The notes beneath the pieces were generated by a model. That model had not been told where the DNA came from and ran no database searches. It was given only the letters and a program-made list of their open reading frames with translations. From Carallia brachiata (taxonomy: Eukaryota; Streptophyta; Magnoliopsida; Malpighiales; Rhizophoraceae), in NCBI GenBank assembly GCA_021464245.1, contig JADCRB010000016.1:4829250-4893249 (forward strand): a stretch of 64,000 nt of DNA, given 5' to 3'. This document shows positions 20,926 through 33,230 of this stretch, piece by piece (positions within the stretch are counted from its first letter, which is position 1; each line of letters starts with the position of its first letter). The position numbers and the translations under genes were made by a program.

Positions 20926-23605
20926 TGTAGACGCCTTATTATGTTTGACTTATTTATTTATTTGTTTATTTATTTTCATTTTATTAATAATAAAATAATA
21001 ATAATAAAAAGAAATCAAAATAATCCACATCATGGGCTCATAAGCTCACTATATAAGAATTTAATACAAATAAATCATTTTACAAATCAAAGTACATATA
21101 GAATAGACCCAAAACCTTATTAGACCTCCAGCCTACCTACCCTTACAGACGCCCAAAATCATATGATCTACGAGCCGATAGAAATTTAACAACTCTAACA
21201 GGTTAAAAGCGTAAAAGCATGTGTATAAAGGTTTCTTAGCTACTAGGAAATTTAAGTAATTAATTGAGCATATGGGCAAGTTTCAACACCGTTGTTTTCT
21301 GCCGTTTTCTTCCATTCAACCACCCTCCTCCTCCAATACTTAGTTGCTTGGATACAATATAGGCTACATCCCTATTAGTTAAGAATAATCTACATACAAA
21401 GAAATGAATTAAAAACACCAAAATTAGCACCAAATCTTACTATAAATAGTAAGCTGAAAAGACAGTTTAGGCACCATCATGAAATCAAAGAATAAAACAA
21501 AAAACATAAAATCAGGAGAGCGAGAGAGAGAGCAAGTAGAAAGTGCAAGGAAGAAACAATAGTAATATGCAACCAAGTATATTGTTAAATTCTTGTTAAT
21601 TTAGTTGATTTTGATTTAAATTAAATATTGCTTCGTGATGTTAAATTAGGAAATAGACTATTATATACTGAATTGATATTAAATTAAAAAAATAAAGTCA
21701 ATTTATTTTGGTCTCAAAGTGATTTGTTAGGGGCAGTAGGAGAGCCGCTCTTGACTAAATTGCACCACATCGCATCGTGAAAGTGCTTTCGTTTCAAATT
21801 TTTTAAAAATGGTATAACAGAAAGCTACACCTTCTTCTAGTTTTAATAATAATAAAAAAAGAAAACAATTGTAACATAAATGAGAGGACGAAATTTAGTA
21901 GTCTAACTCAAGCCACATATCTAGATATTGAATAAAACACAGAAAAGAGTTAGAGATGCAAAAGAAAAAAGACCCTAAATTGCAAGTTGAGTTTACATGA
22001 GGAAATAAAAACAAGATAATTTACAAGTTATTAAAGACCTTGAAGTGAATAAAATATGATCCAAAACAAACAGAATGGAGCCCAAGTAAACAGAATAAAC
22101 TCAAGTTGTAATTGTCCACTCAGAAATAAAATAGGCCAACTTTTGATTATCGAAGGCTCAATAACAATACTTACAATTATGAAAAGCCCAATTTTTTTTT
22201 CTAAAATTCCTAATGCTACTGTTTCAAGCCTAATTGCCCAAACCCACTAATCCTTCTCTAGACTCAAGTTCTAGTCCATAACCCAGATTGATACCCAACC
22301 CACACCCCATAAACATAACCTGAATCAAATCGTACATTCCTACTAGATCAGAACTCCCTAGCTTTGATCGAGGCAGAATAGGAAATCATGATTTTATAGC
22401 TCACAAACCCACAACTCCCAATCAAAGCTATAACAAAATCATTGGAAAACCAATAATTCAACAAGAGAAAATATCATACATACCAGTACTGAAATTGACT
22501 TTAAGATTTTTTTTTATTACACATTTGTTTTTTTAGAAAATTAATGAAAAAAATAAAAATCAAGATTACCACCTGCTGTGCACATACTAACATTCAAAAT
22601 AAACAAAAAAATTAGCATATTGGTAGCCAAAAAGACCTTTTTTTTTTAATAGAAAAGTAACATTTTTATTTTGTAGGGAAAACCCAAAATAGTGAGGGAA
22701 AACAACTTTTTTCAAAAAAAAAAAGTCAGAATCACGTTTTATCTTTCTTTTAAAAAAATAAATTTAGAAAAAAATTAAAATCAACAAATGGAAAAAATTC
22801 GTTGTTCTCACCTCAAACAACTTGATTGAAGCCTAGATCTAGCCCCCAAACCCTCTAAATGAACTTCGAGCTCTCTGATTCAACCTCAGAATCTTTGTAT
22901 CTCATAGACACATTTAAAAAAAAAAAAGATTCATTTGAACTAGTCTAAGATTTGGAGACTGCTGAATTTTTTTTCTTACCATAAAGATGAACAAAGTAAA
23001 AGAGAAAACTATAAAAAACAAAAGAAGAAAAAAAAAAGAAGATTGAGAGAGGACAAAGGCAGCAAGGTAGTTTAGGAAGAAGACCACTTTTGAGATTTGT
23101 GAAAAGTAAGAAAGAAAGATAGATGAGAAGAAGAAGACTTGAGATGGGTTTAGCATAGGATCAAAATGATTTTTTGGACCAAAATCCTTTTTCTTTTTTT
23201 TTTTTAAATAAGAAAAAACTAGGAGGTGAATAGAATAAAGTGAAACAAATATTAAGGACACATTGTATATTCCAATCGATGGTGGTTTAAAAGTTAAGGA
23301 ATTAAAATATGATTTGGATATAATAAAACTTTTCTATCAGTCACGCTTAATAATTCATTATATCGGTATGTGTGTGTCCACTTTACAGTAAATTCAAAAT
23401 AGTTTGTAAGTACCGCCCTTTTTTTTAAAAAAAAAGAAGTAGTACATATAAAATAGGCACCTTTTTATTAACAAAAAATGAAATTCTCATTTGCATCACC
23501 ATCTTTTTTCTTTTTGTTTTTATTACCTCAATCAAATAAATAGATTAATCAAAGGAGTTGAAGGACTCTTTTTAAATAATAGATGTATGATTAATATATG
23601 AATTT

Positions 23606-23644
<39 letters not shown>

Positions 23645-24016
23645 ATCATAAGCCACAAGTAGTCAAAGAAATTATCAATTATGAGTGTCATAGGGGTGTT
23701 GTATTTTATATATTCTCTTTGCGTGACTGTACTTTCAAGCTCAAATCTCTAGTTAACAGATCAAGTCATAATAGCTTGTGGGACAGGAGAATCCTACGAG
23801 CTAATAAAACAGAGTCCAATAACACATAAAAATATTGGTAACAACTCCAAACAGAATTATTGGTAAGAGAAAAAAGTCTTACGACCATTAATTTTGAGTA
23901 TAACTTGATTCTTCGAAATTGATCAAACACTATAATTTATAATTTATAAAATCACTCACGCCTATAAAAAAAAAAAAAACCAAAATTTTGCTGCAATCAA
24001 AGGGCACATTGCGACA
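20926..24016. mobile_element. Probable solo LTR (3.1 kb) inside the gypsy element
   Basis: The insertion divides the gypsy RNase H domain: FFNT before 20925 and SLKEHNLSLSTYEK from about 24018. The insert starts TGTAGACGCC and ends GCGACA, with flanks ccaat (20921-20925) and ccagt (24017-24021), a 5 bp duplication with one mismatch. TG...CA ends plus a 5 bp duplication and no retroviral genes fit a solo LTR of a long-LTR retrotransposon. Contains an (aat)n tract at about 23609-23640. No coding region is recognised. A non-LTR origin is not excluded. Confidence 0.6.
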
Positions 24017-25639
24017 CCAGTCTCAAAGAGCATAATCTTTCTCTATCAACTTACGAGAAAAGAATTACGGCCTTGGTCATTGCAGTCCAAAAGTGGCATC
24101 CATATCTTTTAGGTCAGCCTTTTATAGCTCGGACTGATCAAAAGAGCCTAAAGTATTTAAGGGACCAAAGGGGTATTACAAAACCGTAACAGCGTTAGCT
24201 TAGAAATTGATTGGTTACGACTTCAGCATTGAATACTGTATGAGCAATAAAAACTAAAGCATCGACACCCTCTCAAGGCATGGGCACTTTAAAATCCTAG
24301 CCCTCTCTACTCTCGTTCCATAGTGGCTGGAGGCAATTCAAATGGAGAACTGCAATCACCCTAAGCTGCAACAACTTCAATAGTAGGTTCAAGAGGATAA
24401 AGCAATTGGACCATGAGAAGTACAGTATGGTGGATTATTTTTCAAAAATAAAATTTATTTTCCAAAGGATTCTGAATTAACTTCGAAGCTGTTGGAAGGA
24501 ATTCATGGGAGTGGTAATAAAGGGTTCTTTAAAACGTTGCATTGGCTTAGAGAGGTATTTTTTTTGGAAGAACATGACAACAACATCTTGAAATTCATCC
24601 ATGGATGTGATGTCTATCTGAGGCATAAGTTTGATCTTTAAAACCCGGTGGGCTATTAAACCCTCTTCTTATTCCAACACAGGTATGGTCTAATTTCTCA
24701 ATGGACTTTATTGAAGGTCTGCCTCTTTCAAGGGAAAGTCAGTAATTATAGTGGTGGTCGACCGTTTCTCAAAGTATGCCCATTTCTTGTTGATTTATCA
24801 TCCTTACACAGTCTCAAGGGTGGCTCACCTCTTCTTTCAATATATTTAAGTTTCATGGGTTACTGGAGTCTATTGTTTATAACTGAGATCCGACGTTTAC
24901 CAACCTGTTTGGGAAGAGCTTTTTAAACTCAAAGGTACCCACTTTAATTTCAGTTCTTCTTACCATCCTCAAATGGATGGACGATTAGAGGTTGTGAATC
25001 GAACCTTGGAGAGGTATTTTGAGATAGTCTATGGTCAAGCTCGACCAAGCCTCCTTTTTTATGTACTTGGGACAGCTAAAGTGGAAATTTTGGAGGAAGT
25101 TTTGCTTCAACAAGATGAGATCATCAAAGAGCTCCGAGAGTATCTCAAATTGGCACAAGACCGACTGAAATAGGTGTATGATAAAAAACATGTGGAACGA
25201 ACTTTTGTTGTAGGTGATTAGGTCTATTTAAAATTGCAACCCTATCGCCAAATGTCTATCACTCAAAGAAGGTGCAAAAGCTTGTTGCTAGATTTTATGG
25301 TCAATTTAAAGTGGTGGAACGGATAGGTGATGTGGCTTACAAATTGGAGTTGCCACTTTCCAGCTAGGTCCATATCGTTTTCCACGTCTCACTATTAAAA
25401 AAGAAATTAGGGGATGAAATTTATGTAGTTGTTGAGCTGTTAGAATCCAGTGCACAAGTTGAGGAGCAACAACTAGAAATTAATTGAGGAAGTCAAGCGA
25501 AAGGAAGAAAGAAAGAAGTTTTGGTGAAATGGCAAGGAAAGAACAAGTCAGAGGCTATGTGGGTCAATTACTCTTCTTTTTCTCAAGAATTTTAGATTTC
25601 CAATCCTTGCGAACAAGGATTCTTTTTATGGGGAAGGAA
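24017..25639 (+). pseudogene. Gypsy RNase H-integrase-chromodomain relic (second part)
   Basis: Continues the polyprotein after the insertion. RNase H block ALVIAVQKWHPYLLGQPF is at about 24070-24125. Integrase core remnants follow (FSMDFIEGLPLSRE near 24695-24740; SSYHPQMDGRLEVVNRTLER at about 24957-25016). A C-terminal chromodomain (EVLVKWQGKNKSEAMWVNYS, about 25515-25573) marks the chromovirus clade, whose chromodomain directs integration to heterochromatin. Frameshifts and stops separate the blocks. Confidence 0.87.
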
Positions 25640-25973
25640 TGTCATGGACATTTCTAACTTTTAGGAGCCAAGTAAGAATTAAGACTCATTCAAAGTCTGT
25701 TAGGTAGTGGACCATTACTGTTCGTCTTAGTTAGTTAGCATTATCTCATGTTTTATGTTTATTGAGCAAGTTGAAGTCTTGCACTATGATTTCCCATTTC
25801 CTTGTTGATGTAGCCTATAAAAGGCAAGTTTTCTTAGTGAAAAATCACCAAATTATTTCAAAATCCAACTCAATTTTATTATTTCGCTTCATTGTTCAAC
25901 AATCTAAGATAGCTTGGGGCCAAAGCAAAGTGGGACACTACTAAAGCCATAGCAACAATCCAGAGCGTAACAC
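25640..25973 (+). repeat. 3' LTR of gypsy element
   Basis: 334 bp, TGTCATGGACATT...GCGTAACA. A TATA-like TATAAAA is at about 25816. Preceded directly by the polypurine tract. Confidence 0.88.
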
Positions 25974-27014
25974 AGATTGGCGTTTGAGTCTGGTTTCTTA
26001 GCCGACAATGACATCGTTTAACTTCTCTAATTTACCTCCAATATGCATCCTAGAGTTCTTGCTCTCTATCTCTCTCTCTCTTACACACACACAAAATCTC
26101 TCTCTCACATTCTCTCTCGAATCTTTCTCTTTTGTGGCTTAAATTCAGATAATATCTTGTCAAACGATGCCGTATAGAGGAAATCTAAAAAACCCAAAAA
26201 TAGAAATTGGAGAAATTATTATCTTTTCTAATGTTGATCTAAAATCTAAACTTTAGTACTTTTAAAGAAACAAGACCAAAGTGTCGATGAATGTCAAGCG
26301 TCAAAATCAAGCTATGAAGCATCAAAGGTTTAAACAAGTAAAAAGTTTTGTCTTTAAGCAGAGTAATAGCCTTAAATCTCAACTAGAAATAAGAGACTTT
26401 TGCTCTCGACTAACAAGAATTTCAAGAGCTTGGACCAGAAGCCCTTGTTTAGGAGCATGGATTCCCTACAAAGGGAATGGAATTGAAGAGAATTGAAGAG
26501 AGGTTCCATGTTTGAAAAAGAATGAAAGTAAAAAAGAAAAAAAAAAGGTGGGCCCCAAGGGTATATTGCCTGAGCCCTACAATAAACCCAGTCCCCCCAC
26601 AATTAAAGAAAAGTTGAAAAAACGGCTAATAAATCTAAAATTATTTTTTTAACCTTACTTTTGGTTTGTATTCTTATTTTTTAGGGATATAATTGGCATT
26701 ACAACATACATTATTTTTTTCATTTTACTTTTCACTCATTCTCCAAATAAAATATTTTTACCTTTTTTCCCTCACATTACTCTCTTCCAAGCACAAGAAT
26801 GATGGAATACATTCTTCTCACACTTTCATTCCTCTCACATTCCTCTCTCCTTTTTTTTTTTTTCCCCCAAACAAAAGTGAAAGGGGTTTATGTGTTAAAG
26901 ACTTTAGAATCTATTAAAAATTTAGAATCTAGGATTCAAGAGAAACCAAAAAACTTTGCCAAGTACAACAGAGGAAAACAAAGCATGCAAGCCAATACTT
27001 AATGAGAATCTTTT
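25974..27014. other. Noncoding DNA between gypsy 3' LTR and outer TIR
   Basis: AT-rich with CT/CA microsatellites at about 26069-26125. A possible small inverted-repeat element lies at about 26440-26890, with partly matching ends cccttgtttagg and ccaaacaaaagtg. No gene recognised; open frames here are short and unconserved. Confidence 0.5.
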
Positions 27015-27427
27015 TTTTATTTTGACTTTTTGAAAAAATTAGTTTTCATGATGGACAACATGAGAAAGAGAGACAAGAGAGAGAATTTTTAATTTAATAA
27101 GATTGATTTAAACAATATAATTTTAATTTTTAGAAAATTCAATTTAATAAGTTAGTTGGGTTGGGCTCATAGGTCCATTTAACCCAATTTCTTTTAAATT
27201 AATGTGGATTTACATGGCCTGTATTTTTAACATATGTTAGCATCAGATCTACTTCATCATGACCCATCACTAGCTTGGACTACTTTTGTCCATTCTTCTT
27301 AACAACGTAGTATATTTGTTACAAAAAATTCATATGGAGCCTCATTTGTAAATTGTTAAAGTTGACAGTATATTTATTAATTTACATAAAGGTGATATTT
27401 TTTTTAATATATTAATCCTTTTCCTTT

Positions 27428-29721
27428 TTGATTTTGTTTCATTGCTTATGCCCCTTTATTCATAAAAAATAACAGTTAAAGAAATATAAAAACAATTACT
27501 CACAATAGGCTATTATATAAAATATTATTTATTCAACTTAAAAAATATATTACAGAGATAGACCTATATAGTATTTTGTATGAAACATAGTTTAGTAATT
27601 TCATGCTTTAAAAATTTTATTATCTTTTAGTGTACAAAAAAGAACCTTATTAAACCATCTTTAGTATGTACATAAAGGCAAAATTATCATCTTATAAATA
27701 TCCAATTTTTTTTCACTTTTTCATCGCAACCAAACAAAAATTATAATTTTCATTTATTTTCTTTCCCACAAATTTCTCACATACTCAAACAATTAATGAG
27801 AAAATTATTTTCTTTTTCTTCACTTTGTTACTCATAATTTTATTTCTCAAAACTTTCTTTCACACTTAACTTTAACTCTAAACAAAGCATAAATTGTAAA
27901 GCAGTGCAAACATTTTTATTATAATTATATTAAAATAAAATTCCACTTAGTTATTTTATATTTATGATAATTTCATTTTTTAATGTGAAATAAAATATAT
28001 ATTATGATATATTATAAAAAAATAATTTTGGTTAAAGTTAAAAGTTTAATATAATAGGTTAAACCTTTTAGTTATAATTTAGTATAAAAATTTAACCTTG
28101 GACTTGCTGCTTGTTAGAAATAATAAAGTAAAATAACAGTAAATGGATGTACATAAAAACAAATAAAGATATGAAATGTTTGTGGTGTGCTAAGCACTAT
28201 CTTTAAGGATAGTTATGCCCCCAATATCGAATCAATACAGTACAGTAGGTTGCAACGACTATTGTCCCATGATACAACAGACATTACTAATGTACACTCT
28301 AAATAGTGAGGTAATAGAAACAACTCTAATCTGACTAACCCAACAAATCCCAGTAAGAGAAGTATATGGAAGAAGAAGAGTATAGAAAATGAATATGTTT
28401 TGGAGAAAAAGAAGATGGTATATTTATATTAGTTAAGGTTTTAAAGCTCATAAAGATGAATAATGATCATAATGGTGAATAATAGTCAGAATAATAGCGG
28501 TTAATGGCTATAGCGCTCTCTAACAGTCAAAAAACAACTAGTCAAAAACAGCTAATTTAACCAAAATCTCTGAATGGTCTCAAATGATTGGACTTGGGAG
28601 TGGATCTGCCAAACCATTCCACCGCATAAGGTCGCATGAGCCTGCTCATATTATGCCTACATTTGGACTGCACTAGACCTCTTATCAGTTTTTTATTTTA
28701 TGAAGTATAAGAACATGTTGGTTTATAAACAACTAAAACTTAGCTTCTCTTCTCATTTGGTATTGTTGCCTCTTAAATACACTCTTATTAAGTAAAATTT
28801 GACTTCTTTTTTCATATAAGATTCTAGTTTTTTAAAATATACTCTTGTTTTTCAACATTATTTACTTTATTTCAAATTATATCAACAATTTACTACTAAA
28901 TTAGCTATTTTTCATTATATCTTTTACTGTGATCTTTTTTTATTATATTGATGGATTATATCGATAAGAACTTACAAGAAGGATGAAAAGAGAAAAACCC
29001 CAATCAAAATTACTAGGTTGATCGATTGATTACTTCAACCATCCAAAGGATTGATCTTTCAAGGTTGTTGGGTCACATTGGTTCAATATATTGATCCGAC
29101 CAACTAGGTGAATCTTATGAATTTGACTCTTTTTACTCTTAGGGGGTGTTTGGTTTACTTGTTACTGGTTGTTAATATTGATTGTTGATTGTTAATTATT
29201 ATTACTAATTGTTGATTATTAATTGTTGATACTGTTACTGATGAATAAAATGAAATTATAATATTTGGTTAAACTAACACTAATAGTTACTAATTAAATA
29301 ATAAAATAATTATTTTAGACATTTTATTTTTGCATGAAAAATTCATCAAATGTGTTACTTGAATATAACTGCAATTGATAATTAGTGTATAAAAAATAAA
29401 TGAAATTAATTATTGTAAAAAGAAAAAGTTTTACCTTGAAGTATGATTGGAATGACACGTTGAAAAATTAATTTTTTTTTCTCTTTTCTGTTTTTTTTTT
29501 CTCTTCCTCGTGCTTTTTTTTTTGTGTTAATTGATATTTCATATGCTAAAAATTTATGTGTAAATTTTGTTATAGAAACATTTAATTGGATTCAAATTTA
29601 TGTTTTTTTTTGTGTTAATGACCATGCTGAAATTTTTTGTGTAAATTTCATATCCTGAAAATAATGATAAATCATGTCTTTTATTTCAGGTATGTGTGAC
29701 CTCCGTTTGCACAAATCATAA
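27428..29721. other. AT-rich spacer, no gene seen
   Basis: Low-complexity, AT-rich DNA. Possible decayed MITEs: one ending ctaaacaaagcataaatt near 27885, and one beginning gggtgtttggttta near 29152 that has no visible right end before the pararetroviral sequence begins. Confidence 0.5.
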
Positions 29722-29944
29722 TTATTTGCAATCTTGATTACATTCAAACAAAAATTCAAAGGAGTGCATTACAGAAATAACAAGCTTTTTATATTGATAA
29801 TTATTTTACTGAAGCTCTTTTTTGAAGGTATACTACTAATTATTTCTTTTTAAAAAAATTAAAAGACTTATTTCAGAATAATTGTTCATACTTTTATTTC
29901 AAAATAAATCAAACAGTAAATATGAAAAGTGTAGTATTTAAGTA
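29722..29944 (-). repeat. Left terminal redundancy of endogenous pararetrovirus
   Basis: Begins ttatttgcaatcttgatta and ends gtagtatttaagta. Nearly identical to 44406-44632 apart from a 3 bp indel and a few substitutions. It lies in coat-protein coding sequence, so it is a duplicated genome end, not an LTR. Confidence 0.85.
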
Positions 29945-30539
29945 TAAATGTTAGTTATTGCAAATATTAGTACAGCAACAACATTTTCTTGGATTTTTCT
30001 TGTAATACAATTGCTGATGTATTAGGATCAGTTAAAGTGCTTTGTATAGTTTTTGTAGAGTTTATTATATAATTTTTAGGTTGACTAAGATAATTATCCC
30101 CCAACCTTTTAATGAGGCAGTAAATCCAAATATTAAATTCCAAGCTATAGCTTTATCAGAATTCTTTCGATGTTTTAAGCAGAAGCAGCAATAGTCATTT
30201 GTTCTATAACTTGCAAAATATTATGTTCACTATATCCATCTATGTTCCATTCATATATGTCTTCGCCTATAAAAGTAACTACAGGATTTTGCAATTTTCT
30301 TCACTCATTATATCAGGTAGAGAAGGTCTAGGATAATAATAACTAGTAACTGCTCTTGAATATTTCTTAGTAGTATTTTTAATGTGTCCTTGTCCTTGTC
30401 CTCTTATTTTATTTATATTCATTGAATCTTGAAATTGTTCTTCTAGGTCTTTAATAGTAAATTCCTTTTCAGATTCTTGATTATCCTGACTATTTTTTTG
30501 TTACTACTTGTATTTTTTGATCATGAACTTTTAATTCTT

Positions 30540-31150
30540 CTAATTTTTGAGTTATGATATTAAGAAGATTTGTATTTGAGGGACTTTGCTTTAATTGTAA
30601 TTCAGGGGGAATCTCTGGTATTTGAAATAAAGGTTGATCTATTTGTAATTTCGAAAATTAAGATGAAGATATGGAAGTCGAAGGTTTGTCTATTTGAGGA
30701 GTTAGAGAGGCAATATTTGATTCTATAATATTTAATTGCTGAGTTATAGTATGTAATGTTTTATTAGTATAATTAGACTGATGATGTATATTCCTTACAT
30801 CTTTTTGAGTAATTATAGGTGAGTTAGGATCTATTGCAGGCATTTTAAATGGTGAGGCTATTACTATCTGTCCATGTTGTTTAAAGGTATATTCTTCCAT
30901 AGTTGGATGAATAGATGTTATTTTATTATGAGTAATAAATTTCTCATTCTTGCATACTAGTTTTAAGTACATTAATATTTGAATGATTGTAAACATATTG
31001 ATGTAATCATACCATTCAAAGAAAGGTATTATCTGTTGATATTTTTCTAAATCTTTATAATATTGTTCTTTTAAGGTTTGTCTTTCAGTTGACTAGTATT
31101 ATTAAAAAATTTTTTGTTTAATAATGTTTTTGTCTGAGTTAAATTCTTTG
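30540..31150 (-). pseudogene. Pararetroviral linker/coiled-coil region
   Basis: The open frame 30996-30658 includes HGQIVIASPFKMPAI and a helical stretch rich in Q, N and I, lying between the movement protein and coat regions on the minus strand. Its position suggests a virion-associated or polyprotein linker segment. No firm homology beyond position. Confidence 0.55.
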
Positions 31151-31204
31151 TTTATTTCTTCTCTGTTTATATAAAATTCATATTAATGTAATTGACTTTG
31201 CATA

Positions 31205-32264
31205 TCACTGGTTAGGTGATAAAGGTCCAGAAGAATCTTTAATTTGCACATGATATATGGGATGTGGAATTGGTTTATGAAAGTCTACTCCTACTAAGGG
31301 ATTATTTATTCTTATGGATTCTGTAGTATTATGTAATGGTATGTTTATAGTGGTATTAGATGAAATGGAGATTTGAAGGTATACTTGTAGGTTTTCTGAA
31401 AGAAAAATTCTTAAATGTTTAATTCTTCTTGAAGGAAATAGTATTTCAACATTACCATTTTCATCTTGTAATATGTGTGCTAGATTTAACCTAGGAGCTA
31501 TTGGTCTTGGTATCTGTACACTGGGTAGTATCCATTTTTCTGGAAAAGTTATTTGATTCCAATCTATTAATTTTCGTGTTTCAACAAATGATCTTTCACT
31601 ATTTACTTCTACTAATAGTGTTTGTCCTTTTGGGGATTTCATTAATGCTCTTGGCGATAGAGTGGATGGTAATATCTTATAATATATTCTATATATTAAT
31701 GGAATATTCGTTGATCGTGGAAGCATTTTTCTGGTACTTGCAAATTCAAGTTAAACTTTTACTTATATTTTGATCAAACAAGGACATAGCATAATTTGGA
31801 TAACAATTAAAATATACAGGGCCTTTAGCCAGATTTGATTCAAACACAGCATGTAATGATTGCTGGAAATCTAGTAACCGAGCATCACGCAGGCAGATTA
31901 GATAGGTGTATCTATTCCCAATTGTGAAGTGGTTTAAGAGCTATCTACCATTCCAACATGAATAAATTGATTAGATTCTTTATATTTTTCAAGTATAGAG
32001 TCATCTAATAAACTTTTTCTTGAACATTTGGGTCTATATGTAAAGTTCTTTCACAAGATCAATAATGTATTCATGTTTCCAACTATCAAATTTTCCTATT
32101 TGATACATTTCTTTTTTAGCCTATTTTGGGATATTGCAATTATGTAAAGTCTGTTCTATCTTTGCTATTTGCATGCTATGTCTATTATAATCTACAATAT
32201 CAGGATTTTCTATATAAGAAGATGTACTAGCCCTTTTACTAAAACTTCGAGAGAATTTAGACAT
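31205..32264 (-). pseudogene. Pararetroviral movement-protein region
   Basis: The first viral frame opens at an ATG at 32264, about 530 nt after the primer-binding site. The best preserved part, 31726-31205, carries a movement-protein-like core (RALMKSPKGQTLLVE) followed by a beta-rich tail. Movement proteins of this family form tubules through plasmodesmata. Internal stops (for example near 32120 and 31755) show it is inactive. Confidence 0.7.
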
Positions 32265-32792
32265 AGTATGAATTACCTGAACAGATTTTTAGTAATGGGA
32301 CCACCTTTCCGGGACCACTTTCCGCTTCCTGCGTACTTGTTCGGTTGACCAACGGCAACCATGACTGACCAACGCTACCAACAACCTTATTCAAGCTTTT
32401 CACACACCTTATCTATATCTCCCTTTATTTTAGTATTATAGACTAATACACACCCTTATATATATAGTCCTGCAGTGTAATCCTTAAGAACCTCTAGATC
32501 TCTCTCAATCTTTTTATTCTTTTTTCTTCTAACCAGATGGAGAAGGTATGGCATATTCAAAGAAGTGGTAATAGCTTTAGAATTTTTTAATAAATTTTTA
32601 TATACTTTCTTTTATCAATCAAAATTATTCTGACAATTTCTAGTAGCTATGACAGCATCTCTAACTGTTTTCTTATAGGGTTTGATGACATGGAGATGAC
32701 TCTTAACTTCCCACCAGTAATTCATATCTAGAGTCTGAGTATTAAAATGACCAACCCTTACAACAATCATCCTATTCAAAGGCCATGATCTA

Positions 32793-32805
32793 GGCTCTGA
32801 TGCCA
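32793..32805 (-). other. Pararetroviral primer-binding site (tRNA-Met)
   Basis: Minus-strand TGGCATCAGAGCC differs at one base from TGGTATCAGAGC, the initiator-tRNA-Met site where caulimovirid reverse transcription starts. It lies downstream of the putative promoter and upstream of the movement-protein start, as expected. Confidence 0.85.
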
Positions 32806-32978
32806 TACAATGCGGTTGATGATGATGAACAGGACATGCATGATATTGTGAAAGATTGACAGTATCAGAAAAAGCAGAATTCTGACTTATACAGTATTTA
32901 CCTCACTTATCCAAGCAGGAAGATTATAATCTTCCATATTGAAAATAAAGCTTCTAGAAATATTCAAATATTAATAAA

Positions 32979-32984
32979 TTTATT
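32979..32984 (-). terminator. Viral polyadenylation signal
   Basis: AATAAA on the minus strand about 115-130 nt downstream of the TATA box. In caulimovirids the signal sits just after the pregenomic RNA start, giving a terminally redundant transcript. Confidence 0.6.
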
Positions 32985-33094
32985 CAAAGAGAGAAGAGAT
33001 ATTCAAGGTTTACAGAGGGAAAGTTCTGGACATAGCATAGGAGTGTATGTGTGTTTTTCACGTGGGTTTTTCGCTCTACTCTCAAATGCCAAAG

Positions 33095-33230
33095 AAACCT
33101 CTATTTATAGAGAAAGAAAACTATTTCTATCAGAGGCTTGACAGCTGTATTACATTGACGTCATTACTTACGTCATTGAGCACTATAGTTATATTATTGA
33201 AGATTGACATCACGGCTTACGTTATCAAGC
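33095..33230 (-). promoter_or_regulatory. 35S-like pregenomic promoter with as-1-type element
   Basis: Minus strand: a tandem TGACGTAAGTAATGACGTCA (33175-33156) closely resembles the activator as-1 of the cauliflower mosaic virus 35S promoter. It is followed about 45 nt downstream by the TATA box CTATAAATAG (33110-33101). A weaker second copy (aacgtaagccgtgatgtca) lies near 33204-33222. As-1 is bound by TGA-class bZIP factors of the host. Transcription would run toward lower coordinates, away from the bL21m gene. Confidence 0.82.

Larger units (their letters stand above)
18195..25973 (+). mobile_element. Ty3/gypsy chromovirus LTR retrotransposon
   Basis: LTRs at 18195-18537 and 25640-25973, both starting TGT and ending ACA, flanked by aagat / cagat (4/5 match). 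A primer site TGGTATCAAGCC (18541-18552), close to the tRNA-Met site with one base lost, follows the left LTR by 3 bp. A polypurine tract GGGGAAGGAA (25630-25639) abuts the right LTR. Domain order gag-PR-RT-RH-INT-chromodomain. Frames are broken throughout and the LTRs differ visibly, so it is old and inactive. Interrupted by 20926-24016. Confidence 0.9.
11590..27418. mobile_element. Outer MULE-like element with long TIRs, 15.8 kb
   Basis: Terminal inverted repeats of roughly 400 bp or more: the left copy starts GGGTTAATACC at 11590 and reaches about 12070; the right copy is inverted, about 27015-27418. Matching inner blocks include the inverted counterparts ggacctatgagc (left) and gctcataggtcc (right). 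The flanks ttttccgtt (11581-11589) and ttttccttt (27419-27427) are a 9 bp duplication with one mismatch, the Mutator size. The bulk of the interior is later insertions: PIF/Harbinger and a gypsy element. No MULE transposase was seen, so it is probably non-autonomous. Confidence 0.72.

Noticed and set aside
22914..23261. Membrane protein of 115 residues
   Set aside because: F/L-rich frame from poly-A/T DNA within the putative solo LTR, no conservation recognised.
23609..23640. Regular repeats as a CRISPR-like array
   Set aside because: Simple (aat)n microsatellite; CRISPR arrays are not expected in plant DNA.
32452..32470. TATA-like ctatatatataagg on the minus strand as the viral promoter
   Set aside because: It lies between the primer site and the first viral ORF, the wrong side for pregenomic RNA; the 33.1 kb TATA with as-1 fits better.
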